From Tieghemiomyces parasiticus (lineage: Eukaryota; Kickxellomycota; Dimargaritomycetes; Dimargaritales; Dimargaritaceae), in NCBI GenBank assembly GCA_027575765.1, contig JANBPT010000797.1, positions 1-22,564 on the forward strand: a stretch of 22,564 bases of DNA. Reading direction: 5' to 3'. Below are positions 8,441 through 17,667 of the stretch, one piece after another. The translations under genes and the position numbers were made by a program. Each line of letters begins with the position of its first letter. Position 1 is the stretch's first letter. The notes beneath the pieces were generated by a model. That model made no database searches, had not been told where the DNA came from, and worked only from the letters and a program-made list of their open reading frames with translations.

Positions 8441-10366
8441 CTACAGGCCCGAGTAAAAGCCGTTATTGGTCTTGAGATTCTCCTTCAGTTTCTTGTTCAT
8501 GGCGTAGTTGCCACCCTTCCGCTTCTTGTTGCGCACAATCCGGCGAAGCTGGTCCTCGCCTTCGGATTCGGAGTCGTCCTCGGGTTTCCGTACGGCCGGT
8601 AGCGTCGAGACCTCCGATAAGGGTTCGAGAGCTGGTAGGGCCGACGGCGCGGTGATGGGTGCGGCATCCGGGTCGTCCGTCAGCGTTTGGAGTGCGCTGG
8701 CCTCACCCTGGGCTTCACGCTCCTTATCCGTCTCGGTAGTGTTGTTTTGGGAGATAGCCTGACCGTCTTCATCGTCCACATCGCTCCAGTCGGCGTCGGA
8801 GCCCTCTTTACCCTTATCCTTCGCCTCCGCCGCCGCCACGGCTGCTTCGGCTTCGGCCTGTGCCTTGGCCTCCGATGCCGCCTGTTCCGCCGCCGCCTTC
8901 TCAGCCTTTTTAACCTTTTGCGCCCGTATCTGCTCCGCGATGCGCTTGGTCAGTACGTTCAACACCTGGGGCGGCGGCATGTTCTTTCCCACGGCAGCCA
9001 GTAACCTACGTTTGACCTCGGCTTCCTCCTTGGGCGTCAGGATAATCTCGTCGAGGGGTTTAAGTTCGGCCGGCTCGACCGTCGTCGATTTGGCCTGCTG
9101 ACCCTTACCATCATCCTCATCGTCGCTGTCATCATCTAGGTCGTCCGAGTCCAGATCTCGGTTGCTTTGCTCGGGATCCATTCGGCGCATCTGATTGGCG
9201 TCCCAGATCTTGATAATATTGTCGTGCGACATGCTGGCGAGGTGGTTTCCGTCGTAGGAAAAGTCCAGCTTCTCGATCGGGAAATCGCCGTGGACGCCGA
9301 CGATACCAACTAGGCTATTGGGGTGGACCGAAATAACGCTGATGAGGTGTAGTATAAAATATATGTGAAGGCGAGGGTGTGTGCGTGTGAGTACAGATGA
9401 TTAAGATTGAGAAGTGGCTTTTGGACACGATCCGGCCAGTAGGTAGCTCCGCTGTGGGCACTGGCTTAACGCCTCCCTCCTTCCCGCCAAGAACGCAGGG
9501 GGCATTTACGACCCTCCACTCCCTCCAATAGTTAGAACTTACCGAATGATGCCATCGCCGGCCCCGGTGCACAGTGTGTCCTGGTCCATCCGACACATGG
9601 CACTGACCGCGTCGGGGTGGCCGGGTAGACGATCGTAATAGTACCCCCAGGCGCCCCACTTAAATATGTTGATCACGCCAGCCTCCATCCCGACGGCGAC
9701 CCACTTCTGTTTCTTAATGGGCATGACACAAAGAGGTTCGTCCTCCAAATCTTCCGACTGGTGTATCAGTTTAGACCGACGGTAATCCAACGCCGACAGT
9801 GTCCCGTCACCGCTGGTCACCAGCATGGTGCGACCGGTCGGGTCGGCCTGGATACTCGAAATGTAGTCCCGGTGGTGGCTAAAATCACCGGTCACTGCCA
9901 TTTTGCGGGGCGTGCGGACATCCCAGATCTTGAGCGACCCGTCCTCGGCTCCGGTGGCTAAGAGTTGCGAATCAAGGCTTTGAATGGCGGTGATGGGTTC
10001 GTCGTGGGCGTCGGCGTACCGGTGGAGGACCTTTCCGTCACAGGCCGGATCAAGGATCGAGAGACTCTTGTCTTTCGAGGCTAGGTAGAGTCGGGTGCCG
10101 TCCGGGTTAAAACTGAAGCCACGGCAGGACTTCGGGTTCGGTCGTGTTTGGAAGGCGAGTTGGCTGACCACCCGGCGGGGCCGGACCGGTTTGGTGGTCG
10201 TGAGGGAGTTGGGGGCAGGGGTGACGGCTGGGAGGGTGCCGTCCCAGGGGAGAATGCGGTGGACATAAAGCTCGCCCGTTACCAGCCCTGTGGCTAGGAG
10301 GTTCTCCTTGGGGTGAAACTCCATGGCCACCGGTTGGTGCTGGAACTCTATGCGGTCACTCTTCAT
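8441..10366 (-). CDS. JIP5: WD-repeat protein, WDR55/Jip5 family (ribosome biogenesis)
   Basis: Exons on the minus strand are 10366-9543 and 9338-8441, giving 573 residues. The intron (204 nt) starts GTAAGT, ends CTCATCAG and is phase 2; it falls inside a propeller strand (GIIR/VISV), so the join is needed to complete the fold. The start at 10366 has GCC before ATG and begins MKSDRIEF; an ATG 40 codons upstream (10486) would only add a Pro/Ser-rich stretch. Seven blade ends are visible, among them GSLKIWDVR, GTLSALDYR, GVINIFKWG and NIIKIWDAN. The WDR55/Jip5 family works in nucleolar rRNA processing and 60S assembly. After about residue 320 comes a long tail: an Asp/Glu-rich run, an Ala/Lys/Glu coiled-coil stretch, more acidic residues and a basic end. 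It is longer than I expect for the family. Confidence 0.9.
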
Positions 10367-10852
10367 GGCGAGGTGTAGTGAGTTGGCAGGAGCTGGTAGG
10401 AAAATAGCGGGTGGTGAATGGGCCGTCGGTGGGCTGGGGGCAATGGAGGCATGAGGTGGGGGGGTCAAAGAGGTAAGCGTACACACCGGTAAATTTGGTC
10501 TGGTTTGACGTGTGGCGGTAGCGACTAGGTGGAGAAAGGCGGGGAGAAAAGGCGGTGAAAAGATAAAAAAAAATATACAGGAGGGGAGGTTAGCGGCTCG
10601 GGAACTGAGCTACTTTTTTTTTTTTGCAAGTAACTTCCACAACTTCGCCCATGAGCTCCGCTGGAGAGGGTGTCGCTGATCAGATTCGACCCACAGCAAC
10701 CATATCCGCTGTCTGTCTTGTTCTACAACTACTACTTGGGTCGACACCAGCCCGTACTCCTTTCATTACTACCTACGGATTCCCTCAGCCACCCACCCGC
10801 TAATCCTTACCGAGCCACTACCCCGCATCACCCAAAACCATTTGCCCACACT
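10367..10852. promoter_or_regulatory. Divergent promoter region between WDR55/Jip5 and EBP1
   Basis: The 486 bp separate two starts that point away from each other. It contains an A9 tract at 10565-10573 and a T12 tract at 10614-10625. Such poly(dA:dT) tracts commonly exclude nucleosomes in fungal promoters. Sharing one region would allow joint control of two growth-linked genes; this is inference. Confidence 0.55.
10651..10803 (+). other. Upstream open reading frame before EBP1
   Basis: ATG at 10651 opens a 50-codon frame ending in TAA at 10801-10803, 49 bp before the EBP1 start. If transcription begins upstream of 10651 it would be a uORF able to limit translation of EBP1. No good donor lies inside it to join it to the main frame. 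Transcription start is unknown. Confidence 0.35.
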
Positions 10853-12153
10853 ATGGAGCACGTCGAGGGCATCGAATACTATCAGGCGGCTGCCGCCGTC
10901 GTTCACGGTAAGTTGGCCTTGGCCAAGTCTTGTTGCTTGCTATTCGTGTGGTAGCGAGCCCGGCCCAAGACCACCACCACCCTCCCCGGCGCCCAACTGA
11001 CCTCCAACGCTACTAACCAACTTTCAACACGAACTTCTTTTTGTACCTCTTCTTCTTCACAGAGGCATTGAAGGTCGTGCTCGAGCGGTGCACGGTCGGC
11101 ACCCCTGTGGCCTCCCTGTGTCTTCTGGGTGACCAGACGATGGACCAGTACGCCTCGCAAATCTGCCCGGGCAGCCAGTTCGCCAAGGGCGTGGCCTACC
11201 CGACGTCGATCGCCTTGAATGGCCAGGTACAAAACGTCGCCGTCCAGGCCGACGACAAGGTCACGCTTCAACTTGCCGATGTGGTCAAGGTCGAGATGGC
11301 CGCCCACATTGACGGCCATGTGGCCTCGCAGGCCCACACGCTGGTGCTTAACCCCAACCCGCAGCAGGCCCTGAGCGACCGCCGGGCGGATACCATCTGC
11401 GCGGCCAAGATCGCCCACGAGGCCCTCCTCCGCCGTCTACGGCCCGGAGTCGAATCCTCCGAACTGACCACGCTGGGTCACGAGATTGTCACCACGTTCC
11501 AGTGCGCACCCGTCGAAGCCACCTACTCCTTCGCCATCGACCGCTACGTCTACCCGGGCTCCCGCATGGTGCCCAACCGGTTCCGCGCCGAGGATAATCA
11601 GCCCGAGTTTACCTTTGCCGTGGGCGATGTGTTCGTGCTCAATACCCTAGTGAGCAGCGGACCGGGGCAAGTGCGCGACGCGGGTGATATCCGGCCGACG
11701 ATCTACCAGCGCGATGTGACCCAGTCGTACTACCTCAAGATGAAATCCGCCGCCCGGTTCTACGACACCGTTGTCCAGCGGCACCCGGTGTTCCCGTTCA
11801 CGCTCCGCGAGCTTAGCAGCGGCGAGGACGGGCTCCGGATGAAGCTGGGTCTGACCGAGTGTGTCCAGCGCGGACTCGTCAACCCGCTGATCCCATTGGT
11901 CGAGAAACGCCGTAACGCCTTCGTGGCCCAGTTTCAATCGACGGTCGTCATCACCCATAAGGGCCCCGCGTGCATCACGCCTCCGCAGGCCATGTCGTTC
12001 GTGCACTCGCAGTACAACCTACCGGCCGGGTCGAACGCCGTCCAGGTGCTTAACGAGCCCCTCGAGGTGGTCGATTTGCCGGCCCTCGCCACGATTCGTA
12101 TCACAAAGGGTACAGATGATAAGGACGAGGTGGCCCCGATGGATATGAATTAG
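10853..12153 (+). CDS. EBP1/PA2G4-like protein, methionine aminopeptidase fold without catalysis
   Basis: Exons 10853-10907 and 11063-12153 give 381 residues. The intron starts GTAAGT, ends TCTTCTTCTTCACAG and is phase 1; joining restores ...AVVHEALKVVLERC, the N-terminal helix typical of the family. The M24 pita-bread fold is seen in YPTSIALNG, AHIDGHVASQAHT, VLVSSGPGQVRDAG and YYLKMKSAARFYD. In true MetAPs two Asp of the strand pair bind metal; here the equivalents are E96 and S107, so aminopeptidase activity is not expected. PA2G4/EBP1 proteins bind the ribosome near the tunnel exit and take part in rRNA processing and translation control. The Lys-rich C-terminal tail of animal EBP1 is absent; the protein ends in an acidic stretch DDKDEVAPMDMN. 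It shares its promoter region with WDR55/Jip5. Confidence 0.92.
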
Positions 12154-12694
12154 AGATTCCTATTATTAAAAAAAGGCCCCCCAATACCAAAAAAAGAAGG
12201 CAAAACACAATTGTGTTAAAAGGACGCCCGAACTACGGTATTCTGCAGAGGTGTTCGCATAGCTAAATTTATCGTTGCGCCTGCTGAGATGGAAATTGTA
12301 CGCTACCCACTCGCCAACTGTGCGTCTTGTGTGACGCGTTGTTAGCACGGGCTGTGACCAGTCAGTATGCACCGTCGCATTTCGCGCCAGAAATAGTTTC
12401 AATCTGGCTAACCGACCCGACGGCGCCGCTCGCCTTTTCACACGCCAGTCTTACCGAGTCCGCCTCCTCACCCAACATCCTTTGAGTTGCACCGCAGTCA
12501 CTTATTGCATCCCCCCTCCGGCCACCCCCTCCGCACCCCCATTTCCCTACCTCGTACATTGTTGCCACTTCTCACGATTCCACCACTTGTGCGCACCTAA
12601 CCCCTTCCTACCAATACCCCAACCTTGTCAAGCATTACCTCCCCGTCCGTCCCACCCTCCCTCCTCTTCCCCAGCCCTCCACCTCGCGCTCCAT
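12154..12694. other. Intergenic region; 3' end of EBP1 and C/T-rich leader of the next gene
   Basis: An A-rich stretch (12163-12210) follows the EBP1 stop. From about 12480 the plus strand is strongly C/T-rich up to the ATG at 12695. That stretch is open in frame back to an ATG at 12482, but it encodes only Pro/Ser/His-rich low complexity, so I treat it as leader. Confidence 0.5.
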
Positions 12695-13618
12695 ATGGCC
12701 CGCAATCGGCGTACTTGGGGCCTGGCCCTCCTCGCGACCACCGCCCTCGTCGCCGCGTCCTACGGGGTTTACCGCTTCGTTTTAGCCTGCGACACCTCAG
12801 GCAGCGACGGCTCTGATAGTGCGGCCGACGACGATGACAGTGACAACAAAAAGCAGAGAAACGAGACAGGCGGAGCGTCCACGGCAGCCGAACCAAACAT
12901 GCTGGGCGTGCATGCCATCCGTCGAGGCTTACATCTCCACCGTGGCGCCAACGGTGGTGGTGGCAGTGGCGGGGTAAGGCCCAAACTAACCCTCGGTCTT
13001 AACGGTATTATCATACGATACCGTCCTGGCCACCCCGACTCGAAAAGGCCTGAAGCTGACCGTGACAGTGGCGATAGCCGCTATATTTTGCGGCCCGAAG
13101 GCCTAGCATTATTGAGTGAACTTGGCCGCCATTTTGACCTTTTCTTGCTCGCTACGGTACCCTCCCGCGACGATCAGGACGATATTCGGCGGTTATTGTT
13201 CACGGGGGAAGCCGCGCATGTGTTCCACCATCGGGAAGTGGTGGGGTCGCCGGCGGAGTCTAACCACGACGCCACCGCACCCGTCGATGACACCCTGGCT
13301 GGCACCACCGACGGGGCCATGGGTAGCCCCGGTCGCGGCTCGTTGGTGCAGCGCGATGTGGTTGACGCCCGGAAACTCCTCTTCTGCCAAACTGACGCGG
13401 GCAAAGTGCACATGGTGCGCCACATCGACCCCGTTATTCATGTCGACACCGCCGTACCTACGATCCTGGAGCTTATCCCGTTTATACCATACCTCTACTG
13501 GCTTCGGCAGGCCCCACCACCACTATCCGATCCAGCGGCGCTTGTAAAATTGCAAAGCTCCGCCAAGGTTCAGGTGGTGGACGATCATTTTCGGTGTGTT
13601 AGGTCTCCATCGCCGTAA
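12695..13618 (+). CDS. Pex22-like peroxisomal membrane protein
   Basis: Intronless, 307 residues from the ATG at 12695. MARNRR is followed by one membrane segment at about 8-30 (WGLALLATTALVAASYGVYR), an acidic stretch, and a C-terminal globular domain from about 95. That domain has PKLTLGLNGIIIRY, then LLSELGRHFDLFLLATV, then RKLLFCQTDAGKVHMVRHID and ILELIPFIPYLYWL. The order of a short basic N-terminus, a single anchor and a Rossmann-like domain with a C-T/S-x-x-G-K-x-x-M/I-V-R segment fits Pex22, which tethers the ubiquitin-conjugating enzyme Pex4 to the peroxisome so that Pex5 can be recycled. A Gly/Ser/Asp-rich insert at about 187-217 interrupts the domain. The assignment is from remembered family features; another Rossmann-like membrane protein is possible. 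Confidence 0.65.
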   Translation: MARNRRTWGLALLATTALVAASYGVYRFVLACDTSGSDGSDSAADDDDSDNKKQRNETGGASTAAEPNMLGVHAIRRGLHLHRGANGGGGSGGVRPKLTLGLNGIIIRYRPGHPDSKRPEADRDSGDSRYILRPEGLALLSELGRHFDLFLLATVPSRDDQDDIRRLLFTGEAAHVFHHREVVGSPAESNHDATAPVDDTLAGTTDGAMGSPGRGSLVQRDVVDARKLLFCQTDAGKVHMVRHIDPVIHVDTAVPTILELIPFIPYLYWLRQAPPPLSDPAALVKLQSSAKVQVVDDHFRCVRSPSP

Positions 13619-14440
13619 CTAATATGCATTTATTAGTTTTCATTGTAAAGCATTTAAAATTCTACGCGTTAGGTCTGTTTATTCGATAGAATAGCATAGT
13701 TGGAGGTCACAGGGATGAATTAGAGAAATTCCTGGCAGCAAGTGACAAGCGCAGCTTGCCAAAATGGAACTTTCGGCGTGGGTATACATGGTCAAGTGAG
13801 CAGGAGGCGCCCATAGCACGGCTAGTGAGGCGGCGACTCATATCGTTAGGGGAGAGGTGAGGGGGGGGGAGCAAGGGAGATGGTGAGCAAATCCGGTCCG
13901 GCGTGTAGGGCCACTACATCGCGTAGAAGTGCACACCACAATTCGAAAGCGAAAACCTGGAGGGACAAAAGATACAGGCGGGCCGGAGATGATCGTGTCA
14001 CTAGCCTGCAGTTAGCGGACGGAAAAGTGGGGAGCCGTGGAGGCGAGTTGGCAAGGTCATAGAAGTAAGGAAATATGGGGGGGAAGGTACAACCGTAAAT
14101 GGAAAAAGAACAGTAACGACGCAGCCCAGATCGCGGTAGCGTCTGATGATATTGGGATAGAGTCGGTAGGGGGGTGGCAGCAAAAAAGTAAATTCTGCGA
14201 TATAGTGACGGGTATGCGGATGTTAGCCATGTAATTCTAACGGTAGAGGGACATATATGGTCGGCGGGGAGGGGACAAAGTGATGGTATTACAGGAGCGT
14301 ACAAGGAATGCCGAAGAGTGAGATGGGCGGGATAAAAGGAGGGGGAGGGGAGTGGCGGTCGATGAAGATGAAGCGCGTATTCTATAATCGCGCCCTATGC
14401 CCTGCCTGGCCGACGGAATATATTGCTCTTCATCCATTTC
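13619..14440. other. Intergenic region between convergent genes
   Basis: Directly after the Pex22-like stop is a short inverted repeat (CTAATA/TATTAG, 13619-13636). The remainder is purine-rich on the plus strand. A minus-strand open frame at 13846-14304 is low in complexity and matches nothing I know. No RNA gene was recognised. Confidence 0.4.
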
Positions 14441-16588
14441 TCATGGTGCGGCCTGGGTTACGGGGATCTGCGTGTACTTGCGCAGGAATCCCAGCCACTC
14501 ATCGGCTTGGTGCTTTGACTCGGCGCAGAGCCAATACTCGCGCCGGGGCGTCACGACGCAGAACGCAGGCTTTTTACTCTTGCTAGAATTCGGGGCGGGT
14601 GTCCGCAGCTCCTTGATGTGGGCGAGCTGGATGATGTGCGGAGCACCGTTTTCCTGTCAGACGCGATCGAGATAGAATATAATAACGAAGGAATGGATAA
14701 GTAAGAGCTAGAGGTTCACACGCCACGCAGAATACAAACAGCGCGCACGACCTGAGGTCGGATACCGGCCCCAAATTAGCCATGACTATTAGGTTAGATT
14801 GGAACTTACCTTGCGGCTCCGGTAGTAGGACAGACTCTTCGCACGCAATACGAACCACCGCTTGCCCCAATGTTTATACTTGTCCCGTTTGAGTAAGTGG
14901 CCCTTGTAAATCACCTCGGCGCTACTCAGGGACTCGTGGAGGGCCGGATCCATGGGCGGGAAGTCGGGGTCATCCTCAGAGCTGGCATCCTGACCGTTGT
15001 CCGAGAGTTCCCGGAACGGCGACGTGACCGAGGGACTGACCGGGGACGCCCAAAGGTCGTCAGGCGGGGAGGAGGAGGAGACCCCGGAGGTGATCCGGGA
15101 TGTCCCCACCGTGGTATGGGCACGGTTGAGGGTCAATCGCTGCAGCTGTGGCCGGCCCTCTGCAGCGTGTGGTGGCAGAGCAAAATCGTCGGTGGGGCCT
15201 AGCTGCGGGGACCGGCGTGAGTACGAGCCCGACGGGTGAGGTACCGGGGGCTGCAGAAGCTGGGCCGGGGCGGTGGCTCCTAGTACCGGCGAATGGTCAA
15301 GGTTCGATTCAATTGACGATTTACGCGGTACGGCCATGGTGTGTGCCCGGCTAAGGCGACCAGGGAGGGGGGGCGACATCGGACCTAGGCCAGGACCGGC
15401 ATTGTACTCGGCGACGGAACCACGACGCGGGAGGTGGTCCCTGACGTTGCGAATGTCCTCGATCCAGTCGTGCATCTCGGTGGGAGTATCCGCCTGCAGG
15501 TAGTAGATCTTATCGGTTGTGATGATACCAAAGACGTTTTCACGGCCCTTCTTCTTGACCTCGGCGACAGTACGGATGCTGGCGAGCTTGACGAGGTTGC
15601 TCAGGACATATTCCTGTGGGTGAAGCAGGTGAAGGAGGGGCACAATGGGGCAAGGTTTGGCAGGGCGTGCGATTAATGGACAGCGCCCGTGGGAAGAGAG
15701 TGTTGGTGGTCAACAGGGTCGCGCTTCACAGCGGACACTGAAGTAGTAAAATGAGTTGTTGTTTTTTTTAAAAAAAAACATGCCCACCATAAACGGTTAG
15801 CGGGCGACCTGGCAATCATCTAATACTGGTGCGAAGAGAATCGAGGTCACCACAAGGGGGGTGGGGTAGACTTACCTTTTCGTCTCGGTAACAAGCGAGG
15901 CAGGTGGTACGTAGAACAAACCATCGGCGCTTCCACACCTGAAGTAGCAGAGGAGGTAAAAGGGAGGTATGAGGTGACAAAGAGGATGGGGGTTAGATCG
16001 ACGCGTGGTATGGGCAGACAAGCGAAGGAGGGGGCCCCGAGTAGCCCACCTCGGGCGCCGATTCGATCGAGGGTAAAAGGGTGTGGTAACACAGAATAAC
16101 GCCTTGGCTCGGTCGGTTGGGGGAAGCCGCCATCGTACGGACGAGGGCCGGGTCTGCCTGCCGTGCGCCAACTTGTCTGGTCGAAAGGGTTCGACCCAGC
16201 TGCCCTGGCAAGCTGGCTGGCCAATTCAGCGGAGTCGGCCGACCAAGCTCAACGGCCACTTTAGCTTAGACCCTCTCTCTCTTCAACACGCTTGAGTCAG
16301 GTCGGACTTTCATGAGACGGTCCAACATGGTCTGCTAACAAAGGCGGCCCTGGATCAGGGGGAGAGAGGATTAAACTGGGCCAGAGGGGGGGGCTGTTCA
16401 CTAGACGAACACTGCTCTGCCCGGGGATCGGATAGTTTCAGTCGTACCTTGAGTTTGCCGCTGCGCTTGAGCAGGCTGCCCTTCTTGTGGATCGCCTGGT
16501 GCTCGACAGCCTCATCAGCAGCGAGCTGCTGGATCTGCTCGTCGTGCTCCGATTCATAGCCCTCTTCGGATTCGTAGGCGAGCGGCAT
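14441..16588 (-). CDS. Double PH-domain protein (TAPP/Opy1-like layout)
   Basis: Four exons on the minus strand, 16588-16448, 15938-15876, 15613-14810 and 14653-14441, give 406 residues. All three introns (509, 262 and 156 nt) are phase 0; donors are GTACGA, GTAAGT and GTAAGT, and acceptors TTCAG, CACAG and GACAG. PH1 spans about 32-125 (KKGSLLKRSGKLK, VWKRRWFVLR, ENVFGIITTDKIYYLQAD, MHDWIEDI). PH2 spans about 302-398 (YKGHLLKRDKYKHWGKRWFV, FCVVTPRREYWLCAES, ADEWLGFL). A Ser/Pro-rich linker of about 170 residues joins them and includes an acidic patch. PH1 keeps the K-xn-K-R-R-W-F pattern linked to 3-phosphoinositide binding (K50, R52); in PH2 the matching first basic position is G318. It probably acts as a membrane-lipid-binding adaptor. 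There is no catalytic domain. Confidence 0.88.
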
Positions 16589-17656
16589 GGTGGGGAGCTT
16601 CGGTCCGTTTTGCTACTAGCGACAGGAAGCGATATACAGAAAAGACGAGTTGGTCAGGGACCAGGGAGTACAAGAGAGAGGAGAGGAGAGAGGGCCAGAG
16701 TCGGGTAAGGGTCCTAAAACCTTGGCCAGGGTAGTAGTAAACGTGGGTTGATAGAACGCAGACGGGCGGGTCACCAACAATAAAGGAAAGGGTTAAGGAG
16801 CTACAGGGGTAGTCAAAATGGCGACTATGGCAGCGTCGGCAAGAGGGGCAGACAAGCAGTGCAGGTAGGATTGAGGGTAGACCGGGGGGAAGGCAAGTAG
16901 TCAAGGAGGGAAGCACGGAAGCGGGTTGCGGAGAAAGGGACGTTGCGAAGTCAAGGAATGTAAGGTCGGGAGCGGAGTCGAGGGCGAGTAATTGGCGGGA
17001 GGGAAGGTGGGCAACGAATGACGCAGAAGGCCTTGGGAGGGAGGGGGGTTGGCAGCCACACGGGTATTTTAAGGGAGCGAGAGACGGGCCCAATAGAGCC
17101 GGGCGAGAATTGAGGTTGGCAAAGGAAGAAGGGTCCAAGTGACGGACGGACCAACCAGCGCGGACGGAGTTGCCGGCCAAACTCGCGGGCCAAGTTTGGG
17201 ATAATAAGAGGAGACCAAAACACCGACTTGGTCGTGTTCACCGATAACTTGGAGAGCTGGAGAAATGAATAGGATGGTCCGATTCTCCGCCTGTCAGTAG
17301 CCGTCTCGTGGGCTAACACTATAAACCCACACTTGGTGGAGGGGAGGTCAGGTAATAGTGAAGCAGTGACAACGGAGAGGGAGTCTGAACAATCCAAAGG
17401 GGGGCCACAAATTGACGAGCCGAATAAGTTGTCATCGACGGGAGAGAATAGGGGCGCTGGGATGAGTCGCAGTGACCGTCAAATTGTGGGGACCGGTAAT
17501 GAAATTGGCAGTGGATGGGTTCGCCGATGAATGGCTAAATTAAAGGAGGCGGTAGTGCGAGTGTGATAGTGCACCTGAGGCCGGGCGGCTATGGTTGCAA
17601 GAAGATGGATGGAGAGTGGGGAGCCGGGCGAGGGGGGGCGACCGGCTGTGTCGTGG
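16589..17656. other. Probable long leader/upstream region of the double-PH gene
   Basis: The minus strand is strongly C/T-rich here, as in the leaders of other genes in this window. Minus-strand open frames, for example 16554-17180, are Ser/Pro/Leu-rich low complexity, overlap the PH start in another frame and are not credible proteins. Confidence 0.4.
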
Positions 17657-17667
17657 CTATTTATACC
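17657..17667 (-). promoter_or_regulatory. Candidate TATA box on the minus strand
   Basis: Read on the minus strand this is GGTATAAATAG, close to the GGTATAAAAATAG before the gene at 3647. It lies about 1.07 kb upstream of the double-PH start, which would imply a long leader or an unseen leader intron. Confidence 0.35.

Noticed and set aside
10367..10486. Upstream ATG start for WDR55/Jip5
   Set aside because: Adds 40 low-complexity Pro/Ser residues before the family-typical N-terminus. The ATG at 10366 has a better context and position.
12482..12694. Upstream ATG start for the Pex22-like gene
   Set aside because: Adds 71 Pro/Ser/His-rich residues encoded by a C/T-rich leader, ahead of the basic residues plus membrane anchor expected at the N-terminus.
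13846..14304. 152-codon minus-strand frame between convergent genes
   Set aside because: Low-complexity Pro/Ser/Leu/Tyr composition from pyrimidine-rich DNA; no start context or domain.
15299..15310. tRNA B-box-like GGTTCGATTCA
   Set aside because: Lies inside a coding exon of the double-PH gene and has no tRNA fold around it.
16170..16200. tRNA B-box-like GGTTCGACCC
   Set aside because: No matching A box or cloverleaf stems nearby; it lies in the first intron of the double-PH gene.
16554..17180. 208-codon minus-strand frame before the double-PH gene
   Set aside because: Overlaps the PH start in another frame, and its product is Ser/Pro/Leu low complexity typical of the C/T-rich leaders.
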